A stretch of DNA of 64,000 nucleotides from Borrelia coriaceae (lineage in GTDB: Bacteria > Spirochaetota > Spirochaetia > Borreliales > Borreliaceae), in contig NZ_CP075076.1 of the NCBI RefSeq assembly GCF_023035295.1, positions 496,001 through 560,000 of the forward strand, read 5' to 3'. Under the pieces are notes generated by a model. That model was not told the DNA's origin. It made no database searches and saw only the letters and a program-made list of their open reading frames with translations. Within the stretch, counting starts at the first letter, position 1. Each line of letters begins with the position of its first letter. Shown piece by piece: positions 18,862 through 29,700 of this stretch. Both the position numbers and the translations under genes were made by a program.

Positions 18862-19633
18862 TTTGTTAAATATTCTTTGTAAAAATTATCCAAGTTTAAC
18901 AAGAGAAGAATTGAGGATTTTAATTTTAACTGGTAGGGTTTATGTCAATTCTCACAAAGAAAGAAATCCTAAGGTTTTATTGTTTAAAAATAGTAAAATA
19001 GACTTAGTAGAGGGTAAATCTAGGCAATTTGTTTCAAGAGGAGGAAATAAACTTTTTGAATCTTTAGAATCATTTAATATTACAGTTAAAGATAAAATTT
19101 GTATTGATGTTGGTGCTTCGACGGGTGGTTTTACAGATTGTCTTTTACAAGGTGGTGCAAAGTTAGTCTATGCAGTTGATGTTGGATTTAATCAACTTTC
19201 TTATAAACTAAGAACTGATCCTAGGGTTAGAGTTTGTGAAAAGACTAATATTTTTGATATTAAACAATTTGATGTACAACCTAATTTAGCTGTTATCGAT
19301 GTTTCTTTTCGTTCTGTAATAAGTATATGTGCAAATTTAATTGATAGACTTTCTGATAATCTTATTGTTGTTCTTGTTAAACCTCAATTTGAGCTTAAAG
19401 GATTAGATTTATATATAAAAAATTTTAATGGTATAGTTGAAAATAGGTATTTAAGTAAGATATTAGATAAGGTAATTAAAAAGTTTTATTATAATAACTT
19501 ACAAATTAAAAATATATTAAAGCTTACAACTAAAGGACGGAAGGGCAATCAAGAATTTATGTTTCTGGTTGTTAAAGATAGTTCAATAAATCTTGAGAAA
19601 TCTCTTGGACTTCTTGGCGATATTAAGTTTTAA
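18842..19633 (+). CDS. tlyA: TlyA family rRNA 2'-O-methyltransferase
   Basis: TlyA-family enzymes methylate ribose 2'-OH of rRNA (16S C1409 and/or 23S C1920 in mycobacteria); they were once misnamed haemolysins. The N-terminal S4 RNA-binding domain spans about residues 1-65 (LTREELRILILTGRVYVN), followed by an FtsJ-like Rossmann domain with the SAM motif DVGASTGGFTDCLLQGGA. The start is uncertain: TTG 18842 overlaps ymdB by 20 bases, while a second in-frame TTG at 18863 starts just after it; neither has a strong Shine-Dalgarno. The stop overlaps the convergent GerMN gene by 4 bases. Confidence 0.87.
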   Translation: MKEYRNSLLNILCKNYPSLTREELRILILTGRVYVNSHKERNPKVLLFKNSKIDLVEGKSRQFVSRGGNKLFESLESFNITVKDKICIDVGASTGGFTDCLLQGGAKLVYAVDVGFNQLSYKLRTDPRVRVCEKTNIFDIKQFDVQPNLAVIDVSFRSVISICANLIDRLSDNLIVVLVKPQFELKGLDLYIKNFNGIVENRYLSKILDKVIKKFYYNNLQIKNILKLTTKGRKGNQEFMFLVVKDSSINLEKSLGLLGDIKF

Positions 19634-20388
19634 TATTTTGCGAGTTTGTGGTTATCTAAGGTCCCTGAAAAATCTAAATTTAAATCCTCAAGTATTATTG
19701 GATTGTTTTCAATTTTTAACGTTATTCCATTTATGCCTTGAATTTCAAGACATGTTAAAACAATTTGCTTGATCTGATTGATTGTTCCTTCTACTCCAAA
19801 ACTATTTTCATAAAACTCTTTAGATAAATTGATATGAGCAATTCCATCATTTATACTTAAGTTTAATATTTTGGTATTGATAGGAATTAGACTTAAGAAA
19901 TTATTTTTGAGTTCATATTCATTAGGCCCGTTAATTAGAGATTTTAATGTTTCGTTTAGAATATTTTTATCGTATTGAATAGTTCTTTTAATCCCTTGTT
20001 TTAGGAAATGTCCCTCAGCTGTAACTTTTATAAAATATAGCTTAATTTCCTTTTTATTTTTTAAGTGTTTTTGTTCTTGATATTTAAATTCTTCTTCTAT
20101 TTTTTGTATTTCGGGTGGTTTGATTAAAAATTTTTCATTGTTAAGTATTTGAATAGTTTCGCTTTTTGCATTATCGAGCATTGCTTCTATCTTATTTGGT
20201 TTTGATTGACTAAATTCAAAATTGTCATTATTTCCAACTTTTTCATTGAATATATTTTTAATGAGTGAATTTTTGACGATCAGTAACAAGCACAATCCTG
20301 TTAAGGATACTGCAAATAATATTAAAAATGTATCTATATGATTAAAGTTACTTTTTTTTCTTCTACTATTCTTTTTTTTCCTTTTCAA
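19630..20388 (-). CDS. GerMN-domain membrane protein
   Basis: This 252-residue protein has a basic N terminus (KRKKKNSRRKK), one membrane helix at about residues 20-43, a charged linker, and from about residue 130 a GerMN domain (KSLINGPNEYELKNNFLSLI, then ILNLSINDGIAHINLSKEF). GerMN domains occur in spore germination protein GerM and in envelope proteins of non-sporulating bacteria. The topology places the domain outside the inner membrane. Translation starts at TTG 20388; no other start fits. The function in spirochaetes is not known to me. Confidence 0.78.
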   Translation of the reverse strand: MKRKKKNSRRKKSNFNHIDTFLILFAVSLTGLCLLLIVKNSLIKNIFNEKVGNNDNFEFSQSKPNKIEAMLDNAKSETIQILNNEKFLIKPPEIQKIEEEFKYQEQKHLKNKKEIKLYFIKVTAEGHFLKQGIKRTIQYDKNILNETLKSLINGPNEYELKNNFLSLIPINTKILNLSINDGIAHINLSKEFYENSFGVEGTINQIKQIVLTCLEIQGINGITLKIENNPIILEDLNLDFSGTLDNHKLAKY

Positions 20389-20474
20389 TTGGATATCCAG
20401 TTATAATTGGCATAAAGCTGTAATATTTGATATTATAATAAAAATACCTACATAAAAAAAGAGGCAGGTTAGCT

Positions 20475-21794
20475 TTGATTGATTCTAAATTGAAAGATTA
20501 TAAAAGTGTTCTTATTGCTGGCAGGCCAAATGTTGGAAAATCTACTTTGTTTAATAAGCTTTTAGGTTCAAATAGAAGTATTACTGATGAAATTTATGGA
20601 GTTACTAGGGATGTGATAAAGGAGATTTGCACAGTAGATTTTTATAAGTTTTATTTGATTGATGTTGGTGGATTTACCCTTGCAAAGGATGAACTTAGCA
20701 AGCTTGTGGTTAATAAGTTTATAAGTTTACTTGATAGTGTTGATTTAATATTACTTGTTTTGGATGTAAATGAAATGTTATCAGAGGATTATGAGCTTAT
20801 TGATCGGTTAAGAGAATATAGTGATAAGATAATTTTGGTTTTAAATAAAATCGATAGTCATCACAGGGAAGTCTTGGGTTATGAATTTCACAAATTGGGT
20901 TTTAAGAAGATCTTTTTAATTAGTGCGACTCATGGAAAAGGAATTAATAGTTTAAGAATTTTTTTGAAAAACTCAGTAGGCACATTGGAAAGTGATGATG
21001 ATTTTATTGATATTAAAATTGGGATTATCGGCAAGCCAAATTCAGGAAAGTCTACTCTTATTAATTCTTTAGCAGGATGTGAAGTTTCAATTGTGTCTTC
21101 TATGGCGGGTACTACAAGGGATTTTATTAAATCAAGATTTAAAAGGAATGGTAAGACATTTGAACTTATTGATACGGCTGGAATAAGGCGGAGATCAAGA
21201 GTAAGTGAACTTATTGAACATTATTCTGTGAGTAGAGCTTTAAGAGTAATTGATATGGTGGATATTGTCTTTTTATTAGTTGATGTTAAAGAAGATTTGA
21301 CGATGCAAGATAAAAAAATTGCTCATTATGCAACTAAACGAGGAAAAGGGATTATTATTGTTTTTACTAAGTGGGATCTTGTAAAGTCAAAGAGCGGTTG
21401 TTTTGAGGCTTTAAAGGAGCGTGTTAGGTTTTCTTTTCCAATTTTGAGTTTTTCTCCCATATTAAAGATATCTGTTCATAACAAAGAGGGATTAGATAAT
21501 CTTTTTAAAGAAGCAATTAAATTAAAAAAACAGCTTGAACTTAAAATAAGTACATCTGATTTGAATAAGATGTTAAGTTTATGGATTAAGGATTATCATT
21601 TGAATGCTTCACATAAAGTTAGATATATAACTCAGATTGGTATTAATCCTGTTAAGTTTATTTTATTTGCGAATAGAATAACTAATTTTCCAAATTCTTA
21701 TTATAATTATTTAGTAAATAATATTCGTAAAATTGGTTATTATAACATTCCAGTTTTAATAGAACTGAGAAAAAAAACAAGAGACTTAAAGTGA
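20475..21794 (+). CDS. der: GTPase Der (EngA), ribosome assembly
   Basis: Der has two tandem GTPase domains and a C-terminal KH-like domain and is needed for 50S maturation. GRPNVGKST is at residues 16-24, GVTRD and DVGGF follow, then the second P loop GKPNSGKST at 186-194 with DTAGIRRR; the KH-like domain carries the end of the 439 residues. NKID and TKWD supply base specificity. Start is TTG 20475 behind GAGGCAGG. The next gene begins within its stop codon (GTGA overlap). Confidence 0.96.
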   Translation: MIDSKLKDYKSVLIAGRPNVGKSTLFNKLLGSNRSITDEIYGVTRDVIKEICTVDFYKFYLIDVGGFTLAKDELSKLVVNKFISLLDSVDLILLVLDVNEMLSEDYELIDRLREYSDKIILVLNKIDSHHREVLGYEFHKLGFKKIFLISATHGKGINSLRIFLKNSVGTLESDDDFIDIKIGIIGKPNSGKSTLINSLAGCEVSIVSSMAGTTRDFIKSRFKRNGKTFELIDTAGIRRRSRVSELIEHYSVSRALRVIDMVDIVFLLVDVKEDLTMQDKKIAHYATKRGKGIIIVFTKWDLVKSKSGCFEALKERVRFSFPILSFSPILKISVHNKEGLDNLFKEAIKLKKQLELKISTSDLNKMLSLWIKDYHLNASHKVRYITQIGINPVKFILFANRITNFPNSYYNYLVNNIRKIGYYNIPVLIELRKKTRDLK

Positions 21795-23041
21795 GATATA
21801 TATTTTTATTTTTTATAATTGCCAATCTAAATCTCTTTGCCTTTGAGAATTTTTTTTATGATTTTAGTGTAAGGGCAAACTATGCACAATATTTTAATTC
21901 AAGGAATACTGCTTTTAAGATAGAACCTCAAAAATATTATATTTCAGATGATTATTATGTTGAAGTATCAAATTCAATATTGGGAGATTATGCTTACTAT
22001 TCCTTTTTTAATCGCAAAGATGGTGTGTCTTACATTTTTCCAGGCTCTTATGTAATTAAGGTTGGGAAATATGGTATTGAACAGGTAAAGATATTTTTCT
22101 TAAATAGAGCAGATACTTTTATTAGGATTAAAGCAGGCGATGTTTATTCCAGTGCTGATTTTTATTTAATCAATACTTTCATTTATAAAGATATTAAATT
22201 GCCCTTTAAAATCATTGATATTGCTACTGGTTCTTTTCTAGAAGTAGCTAGATATATTAGTAATTTTGTTGATTTTGAGCTTTTTAGACCCAGGTATCTT
22301 GAGGCTTATGATAATATTTCTAATATTGTTGACAGTTTGAGATCATTTTTGAAGTTCTTTTCATTATCTGAGGTTAATGATGGGGCAATGAATGAATTGG
22401 GTGAAATGGTGTATATTAGGACGGGCGAGCCTCAAAGGCAACCTTTAGGATTTAATTGTTCTGGATTTGGTAAATGGGTAGCAGATTCAATTTATAAGGC
22501 AATGACAGGAAAGCTTTTGAAAATAAGGGATCTTAAGGTTAAGCATATTGGTATTAGAGGTAATAGTTTTACTAAGTACTATGAATTTAGTAGGGATCCA
22601 TTTTTTGGACTTGATTGGACTCGTAATATTGCCTATAAGCTTAAAAATATTAATGCTGATCTGGATTTATCTAAGGTTAAGGAGTTGGATGTCAATAATA
22701 TTGGTTTTCTTAAATATATTGAAAGTCGTGGATATTCGATTGATAATTTAGAGTTTATTTTATATTATTTAGCCTTAAAGGAGCCTGGTCATATGTATTT
22801 TGGCTCTATTAATACAACAATTGATGGGTTTCCAGGTAAGGTTTTTCATAAACATATTGTCGTGTTGTTTCCATTTATTGATAAGGAATCTATTTTTAGG
22901 GTATCTGTAATGGAAGTTAACGATGAAACTTCAATTAAATCACTTAAGAGTCGGTATCCAAATTCATATATTCATTTAGTTAGGGCCAAGGTTCCAAAGA
23001 ATGTATCTATAGTGCCACTACTAAAAAGGATAAGTAATTAA
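21791..23041 (+). CDS. Exported protein with NlpC/P60-like CSGF motif
   Basis: I do not recognise an assigned function. The 416 residues start with a signal peptide (hydrophobic residues 3-18, predicted cleavage after LFA). From about residue 218 comes PLGFNCSGFGKWVADSI, very like the nucleophile motif CSGF of NlpC/P60 peptidoglycan peptidases, with Cys223. A later VFHKHIVVLFPF with His355 resembles the HVGIV-type catalytic histidine strand. The 132-residue spacing is more than twice the usual, and FGLDWTRNI fills the gap. It starts at GTG 21791 overlapping der by 4 bases. A periplasmic cysteine hydrolase is an inference. Confidence 0.6.
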   Translation: MRYIFLFFIIANLNLFAFENFFYDFSVRANYAQYFNSRNTAFKIEPQKYYISDDYYVEVSNSILGDYAYYSFFNRKDGVSYIFPGSYVIKVGKYGIEQVKIFFLNRADTFIRIKAGDVYSSADFYLINTFIYKDIKLPFKIIDIATGSFLEVARYISNFVDFELFRPRYLEAYDNISNIVDSLRSFLKFFSLSEVNDGAMNELGEMVYIRTGEPQRQPLGFNCSGFGKWVADSIYKAMTGKLLKIRDLKVKHIGIRGNSFTKYYEFSRDPFFGLDWTRNIAYKLKNINADLDLSKVKELDVNNIGFLKYIESRGYSIDNLEFILYYLALKEPGHMYFGSINTTIDGFPGKVFHKHIVVLFPFIDKESIFRVSVMEVNDETSIKSLKSRYPNSYIHLVRAKVPKNVSIVPLLKRISN

Positions 23042-23046
23042 ATATT

Positions 23047-23733
23047 ATGATAAAGGCTGTAGTGTTTGATCTTGATGGAACTCTTTATCCTGAAATTAGT
23101 ATGAATTTAGCGATGTTACCTGAGTTTTTAAAGAATATTAAATTTTTTTTAGCTTTCAAAAAGGTAAGAAAGGAAATCAGGGTTTTACAAAGTGGGAAAA
23201 GTGCTCCTTCTAATAGAGATGAGTTGATGTCTATGCAGCTTGAAATGCTTTCTAATTATCTAGGTGTTGATAAGACTAGGTGTGAATTTTTATTAGATAA
23301 AATATATTACGGTAAATCTTTTAGTAATAAGTTTAAAAAGTTTAAGCCGTATGTTGGTGTGCATGATTTGATTTATTCTCTTAAATCTAAGGGAATAAAA
23401 TTAGGAGTAATGTCAGATTTTCCTATTGCAAATCGTATGAGTAATTTGTTAGGCATTAAAGATGATTTTTGGGATATTCTTTATTCATCAGAAGATACCG
23501 GTTACTTAAAACCGAATAAGATGGCTTTCTTAAGGATTATAGATGAATTAGGTATAGGTAGTAATCATATTTTATATGTTGGCAATTCTTATGAATATGA
23601 TATTTTGGGTGCTAGTGGTGTATTTATGAGAACAGCTTATCTTGCTAAAAAAAAGTTGTTTAAAGATATTAAGTGTGATTTTATCTTTAGTAATTATAAA
23701 GACTTGCAAAGATATATACTTTTAAATATATAG
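23047..23733 (+). CDS. HAD superfamily hydrolase
   Basis: This 228-residue protein has all four HAD motifs: DLDGT at residues 8-12 with the nucleophile Asp8 and acid Asp10, SDFP as motif II, Lys in KPNKMAF as motif III and VGNSYEYDILGA as motif IV. An alpha-helical cap of about 85 residues follows motif I, as in phosphoglycolate-phosphatase-like members. It is a likely small-metabolite phosphatase in the cytosol; the substrate cannot be told. Motif IV has Asn-Ser in place of the usual Asp-Ser, an uncommon variant. Confidence 0.8.
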   Translation: MIKAVVFDLDGTLYPEISMNLAMLPEFLKNIKFFLAFKKVRKEIRVLQSGKSAPSNRDELMSMQLEMLSNYLGVDKTRCEFLLDKIYYGKSFSNKFKKFKPYVGVHDLIYSLKSKGIKLGVMSDFPIANRMSNLLGIKDDFWDILYSSEDTGYLKPNKMAFLRIIDELGIGSNHILYVGNSYEYDILGASGVFMRTAYLAKKKLFKDIKCDFIFSNYKDLQRYILLNI

Positions 23734-23736
23734 AGT

Positions 23737-26700
23737 GTGGATAAAATATTTATGATAGATTTTGTAACCGTTTTGGTTAATCTTGTATTGGTTTTTGTGA
23801 TTTTATTAATTTATAGGCATTATGATAGACGTTCAAGGGCTTTAGATAAGATTAAGAAATTTATTGATATTGCTAAGGATAACCTTGAGGATTTTATTGA
23901 TGAGAAGACAAAAGAGATTAATAATCTTGCTGTTGATATGGAAGCGTATCAACGTTCTAGTATAGAGATTATAAAAAGGATAGATGAAGTCCAGCATAAA
24001 ATTAAAAATAAGAGCAATGATTTTGCAGAAGTTGAAAAAAAGATTGCTTATCATGATTCTATGCTTAAAGATTTGGATGACATGGCCCTTAAGGTGCAAG
24101 ATAATATACAACGACTTCAAGTGGATGGGAAAATAGTAGATAAACTTTCAAAAACCTTAAAGAATTTTAATTCTCAGATTGATTCTATTGATTCTAGATT
24201 AGGTACAGTGTTTGATAAATTTGATAAGACGAATAGGGAGAGTCTTGAGAGTATCAAGATTGAGAGTTGGGATAAGTTTGATAACACTATTAAAGATTTT
24301 AGTGTAAGAATGGATAAGTTGGACAGAGAGCTTATGTCTTATCAAGAATCTTTGGTAATGATTGAAGAGAAAAAGAGAGAGATTTTGGATAAAGGGAATG
24401 AAAAGCTTGAGAATGACTTTAAGGAGTTTTTATTTAAAATTGAAACCAGCATAGATAATTATAATAAGTCAATGGAAGATTCTTTTAATATATATGAAAC
24501 TAAATATAAATCAATAGAAAATTCTCTTGATCTTATTGTAGAACAAGCTAAGACTAAAATTCATGATAAAGAAGACTTTATTTTTGCTAAATTGAATGAG
24601 GAACTACAGATAAAATTTGATGAAGTCTTTATGTATGTTGATGATCGTTCTAAGCAAATAAAAGACACACTTGAAGGCAAGTTGGTGTTAGTAGACAATG
24701 AGATTTCTTCTCTAAGTTCTGTTTTTAAGGACAGTGTCTATTCTAGATTGAATTCTCTTGAAGAGACTATAAGACAAGAGATGCGGCAATATGAAGAGCA
24801 ATTTTCAGATATTTTAGAGCAGTTTAGAGTGCAACTTGAATCTAATGTTGGTGATATTTATAGAGAGTATGATAGTAAGATTAATCAATTTGATAAGGAA
24901 ATAAGAGATAGGATAGATGGTAGTTTGAAGGATGCTAATTCTAGGATAGAGAGTGTTCAAGGTGGTGTTAGGATGTTGCTTGATGATCTTGAAGATGATT
25001 CTAATAGAATATATGTTGAATTTAAGGAAAAAGTTAAAGAGGATATTGGTAGTTTTAGCAATGATATATTCTCAAGAATGAATGATATTGGAAACGAATT
25101 CGAATTTAAACTTTCAAATATCAGTATAGATATTCAAGATAGGTTTTCCAAGTTGGATAGTAACTTAAGTTCAGAGCTTAAAGAAATGAATGAAAGATTT
25201 GTTAATGATTATTCATCTTTAGATAATAGTATTAATTTAAAGTATCAGACTCTCTTAGAAACTCTGAATTTAAAGAGTAGTGAATTAGAAGTTCAAATAG
25301 AGGGCAAGTATAAAAATATTGCAGATAAGTTTGAGCGTGATATTGATGATTTTACTATTAGATATAATGAAAGATTTACTAAAATTGCTGAAAAATCAGA
25401 TTATGATTACCAAAATTTTGAAATTACTAGTAACAAACTAAATGAAGAAATAAATTCTTTAAATGATTTATTAGTTCAAGACTTTGAGAGTTTAAGGAGG
25501 GATTTCGAATCCAAGTTGAGTAGTATAAGTGCTGATATTAATGCAGAAGTGTTTAATTTGAAGAGTCATTATGGAGAGGATATAGGTAAATTTGTTAAGC
25601 AGATGGAAGCTGACAAATTACAGCGTGAAAGTTGGCAAAAGGAAGCGAGTTTAAATTTAGAAGACATTAAATCCCAGTTAAATAATACCAATGAAGAATT
25701 TTTGAATTTGGTTGAAACGCAAAGGATTAAGGGCAAAGAACTTAGTGAAAATATTTTCAATGAACTCTCAGAACATATTCAAAAAAAAGCAATGGATATG
25801 CATACTAATTGGAAAAATGAGATTGTTGTTTTAAACAAGTCTTTACTTGATATTAAGATTTCAAGTGAAGACTTACTCTTATCAGCTTCTTCAAAGATCG
25901 ATTCTCTTGAAAAAGATTTTAATGTGAGACTTGAATATGTTACATCAAAGACAGAAGACTTTGAGAGTTCAATATTAGATAAGTATAAAGAATTAAGAGA
26001 TATATCTTATGATAAGAGTGAAGAAACCTTATCAGGGATTAAAGAATTTATTGATAATCAAGCTGAAATAATTCATGATAAAATTATTATGATGCTTAAT
26101 GGGCTTAATGAAGACTTTTCGAATAAAGAAAATTTAATTAAAGACAATATAAGTGAACTTGATTATAGACTTAAAGATTTTAAGCTTGAGTGTGAAGAGC
26201 TTTTAAATAAGCTTAGATCAGAACTTGATGGGTTTATTGAATCTAGGATGAACAAGGTTTCTGAGATTAAGATAGATAATCAGAAACAGATAGATGCTTT
26301 TTTAAATAAAATATCAGAAGATATCTTAAGTAAAAGAGATATGCTTAATAATGAGGTAGATAGTAAGCTTAATGATTGGCAAGGTAAGTTAAGTGAAATA
26401 TCGGTTAATATTGAGAACGTATTATCTTCAGGAAAGATTGATATAGATTTGATTGATTCTGATATGAATTTAAAGATTAAAGATCTTAAGAGTACTTTTG
26501 AAGGGCTTGAGAGTTATTATCTTGAAAAGATAGATGAGTTTAGAAATCAAGGTAATGTATATGCCGATGAGCTTTTAAAGAACCTTATGAGTCATTTTGA
26601 TTCAGATACTAAGGAGCTTGAGGAAAGTTTATCTAAAAAATTTGCTACGGTTTTAGAACGGTCAGAAGAGTTTGTTAAGGAAGTTGATAGTTTACTTAAG

Positions 26701-29700
26701 GATAAAAGAACAGATATTGCTTCGTTTCAGGCAAGTATTGATATTATCATTGATTCTCTTAATTCAAGATTCAATGATGTGAATAGGGAAATTAATGAAA
26801 AATATAGTAAAGTAATATCTGATTCTAGAGAGTATTCAGAAACCCTTGCAAATAAATTGGAGAATGAAATAGGATATGAGATTGAAAATGTAAATAGAAG
26901 ACTAACAGATAAAATGGATATTCTTAGTAAGAATATGGATGATAATTTAGATCAATTTAAATCATCTTTTGAGATTTCAAAGTATCAAGTTGAAAATTTT
27001 GAAATTAAAATTAAGGACATAATAGAAAAAGAAGAGCTAAGATTTAGCGAAGTTCTTAAAGAAATTGAACAACAGTATAGAGTTAGACGAGAAGAAGCAA
27101 TTGATTATAAGAGAAGCATAAATAATGATATTATTCAGCTAAAAGAACAGTTTAGAAGCGTAATTAATGAACTTAAGAATAATATTGAGGATAAATCCGA
27201 GTTTTTAAATGATCTTTATAAAGAAAGATTTAAGATTATTGAGAATAATTTTGAAGAGAGATATTCAACGTTTTTTATTGAGAGTGAAGGGGCTATTTCA
27301 AAGATTAGAGATGAAATATATAAGATACTTACAGATAATGATGAACATTTAAGGGCAAAAATTTCTGAAATGGATCATAATTTTGAAATAATTGAGGGAA
27401 TGTCAAAAGAAATTTCAAAATTTGAAGAAGATTTAAGAAAGAGAATCGAAGAGGATAGTGATACCATATATCATCAATTTGGTGTCATTAAATCTGATGT
27501 TGAGAAGGAAATGAAAGAGCAATTTGATCTTTATATGAAAAAAGCTACTGCTGCAATTAATGAAGAGATGGAAAAATATGAAAATGGTATTAATGAGAAA
27601 ATATCTGCTATTAAGTTAATTGAAGATAATTTTGAGATAATAGAGAGAGATTTAAAGTATAAAATTGGCGAGTATCATAATGAAATAGACAAAGTCCTTG
27701 ATGTAAGATATATGGAGCTTGAAAGTAAATATGATGAGCGGCATTTACTTATAGAGAAGAAGATAGATGATAAGACTAATTTAGTTGATGGGCTTATTGC
27801 AGATAAATATGCTGAACTTGAAGGTAAATATGATGAGAGATATTTGCTTATAGAGAAGAAGATAGATGATAAGACTAATTTAGTTGATGGGCTTATTGCA
27901 GATAAATATGCGGAGCTTGAAGGTAAATATGATGAGAGGCAGTTGATTATAGAGAAGAGAATAGATGATCAAGCTAATTTGGTTGATGGGCTTATTGCAG
28001 ATAAATATGCTGAACTTGAAGGTAAATATGATGAGAGGCAGTTGATTATAGAGAAGAGAATAGATGATCAAGCTAATTTGGTTGATGGGCTTATTGCAAG
28101 TAAGTATGCTGAACTTGATAACAAGTATTCTAATATGCATCTTGAGATGGAAAATAGATTAAATACATGTATTTCTGCGTTAGGTAGCCAACTTTCCCGT
28201 TCAAGTGAAAAGATGGATGGGGAGATTAAAGAACAATGGAAAAATCTTAGTGAACTTAAGTTAAGTTTGGAAAATATTGAAGGGGGTGTATTAAAACTTA
28301 AAGAGGATTCTTACTACAATGTATCATCTCATCTTAAACTTCTTGAGGAAGATTTTTTTAAAGATTTAAAGGAAAGAAGTGATAGTTTAAAAGGTTCTTT
28401 GGAAAGTTTTGTGGCATATTCAGATCAGAGAATTGAAAATTTAGAGAGAGAGTTAATTAAGAACTTAGAAGATAAGGCAAGCATTATGAAGAATTTTAAG
28501 GTTGAAATTGAGAGGGAACTTGTACTTAATAAAGAAAGTTTATATTCAGAGTTTGATAAAGAGTTTGAGATTAAAAGAAGAGATGTGGAGAGTAAGATAG
28601 TTTTTCTGGAAACTAATCTTACCGGCCGGATAGATGAGTTTATTAAACTTGTAGATGATCGTACAAATAATGTTAATTCTTGGTTTTTAAAAGTTAAAGA
28701 TGATATTACAAATTGGCAAAAAAGTGCTTACAAAGAGCTTGAAGAACAAGCTAGTATTACAAAAAGAAGTTTACATGAAATTAAAAGGGATGTTTCTGCT
28801 ATTGAGAGTAATTTTGAAGGCATTAAAGATAGTGTTAATCAGAGAGCAAAAGAAATTTCTGATCATTTGAATGCGGATATTAAGGAATTTGAAAATAGAT
28901 CTTATCTTAATTTGAAAAATATTTCAGATGATGTTCAGGGTAAAGTTTTAGATGTTGAAAATTTCATGGACTTTAAGATTAAATCTATCAATGAAAAAAT
29001 AAGTTCTCATGTTGAAGATCTTGCGACACAAGTGGAAATTAAGTTTTTAAGTCAACAAAAGGATATTGAAGATAAGATCATTGAAGCTAATGAAAAATTG
29101 GAGTATGAATTCAATTTAGTGTTTTCTAGACTTGAAAAAGAAAAGCAAGATATTGTAAATAAATTTGCAAATGATAAGGGTGGTTTTGATGCCCAAGTAA
29201 AATTGATTCAAGATGATATTTTAAATCTTTCTGAGAAGGTGAATACATATAGAATTGATATTGAGAAAACAATTAGAGAAAATTATGATTCTTTTTCTAG
29301 TTCCATGAGAGAAGAATATGTTGCGTTTGAAAATGAGATTAAGAATAATTTGAATTATTCAGAAGAAGGGATAAAAATTTTAAGAGATAACTTAGAGCTC
29401 CAAGTTAGTGGTATAGAATCTGAATTTAGGGATAAATATGAACTCATGATTAAAGGTATTGATGATAATGTATCACAACTTAAGATGAAAGTATTAAGCT
29501 ATGATGGTGAACTTAATAATTTTATAGATGAGATTAAGAATGATTTCATTGTATATAAGGCTGATTTGAGAGAAGAGTTTGATAGTAGCTATACTGTCAT
29601 GAGCTCTAAGCTTGAAAATTTTAAGAGACTTGAAGTTGAGCTAGATAAAAATAGTGAGCTTCTTAAAGAAGTTTATTATTTTAAAGATAAATTAGAGGAG

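Noticed and set aside
27880..28140. Minus-strand open frame with repeated IYSLLYNQ units
   Set aside because: It is the mirror of the 99-base repeats of the coiled-coil gene; the periodicity comes from the plus-strand protein, and there is no ribosome-binding site.
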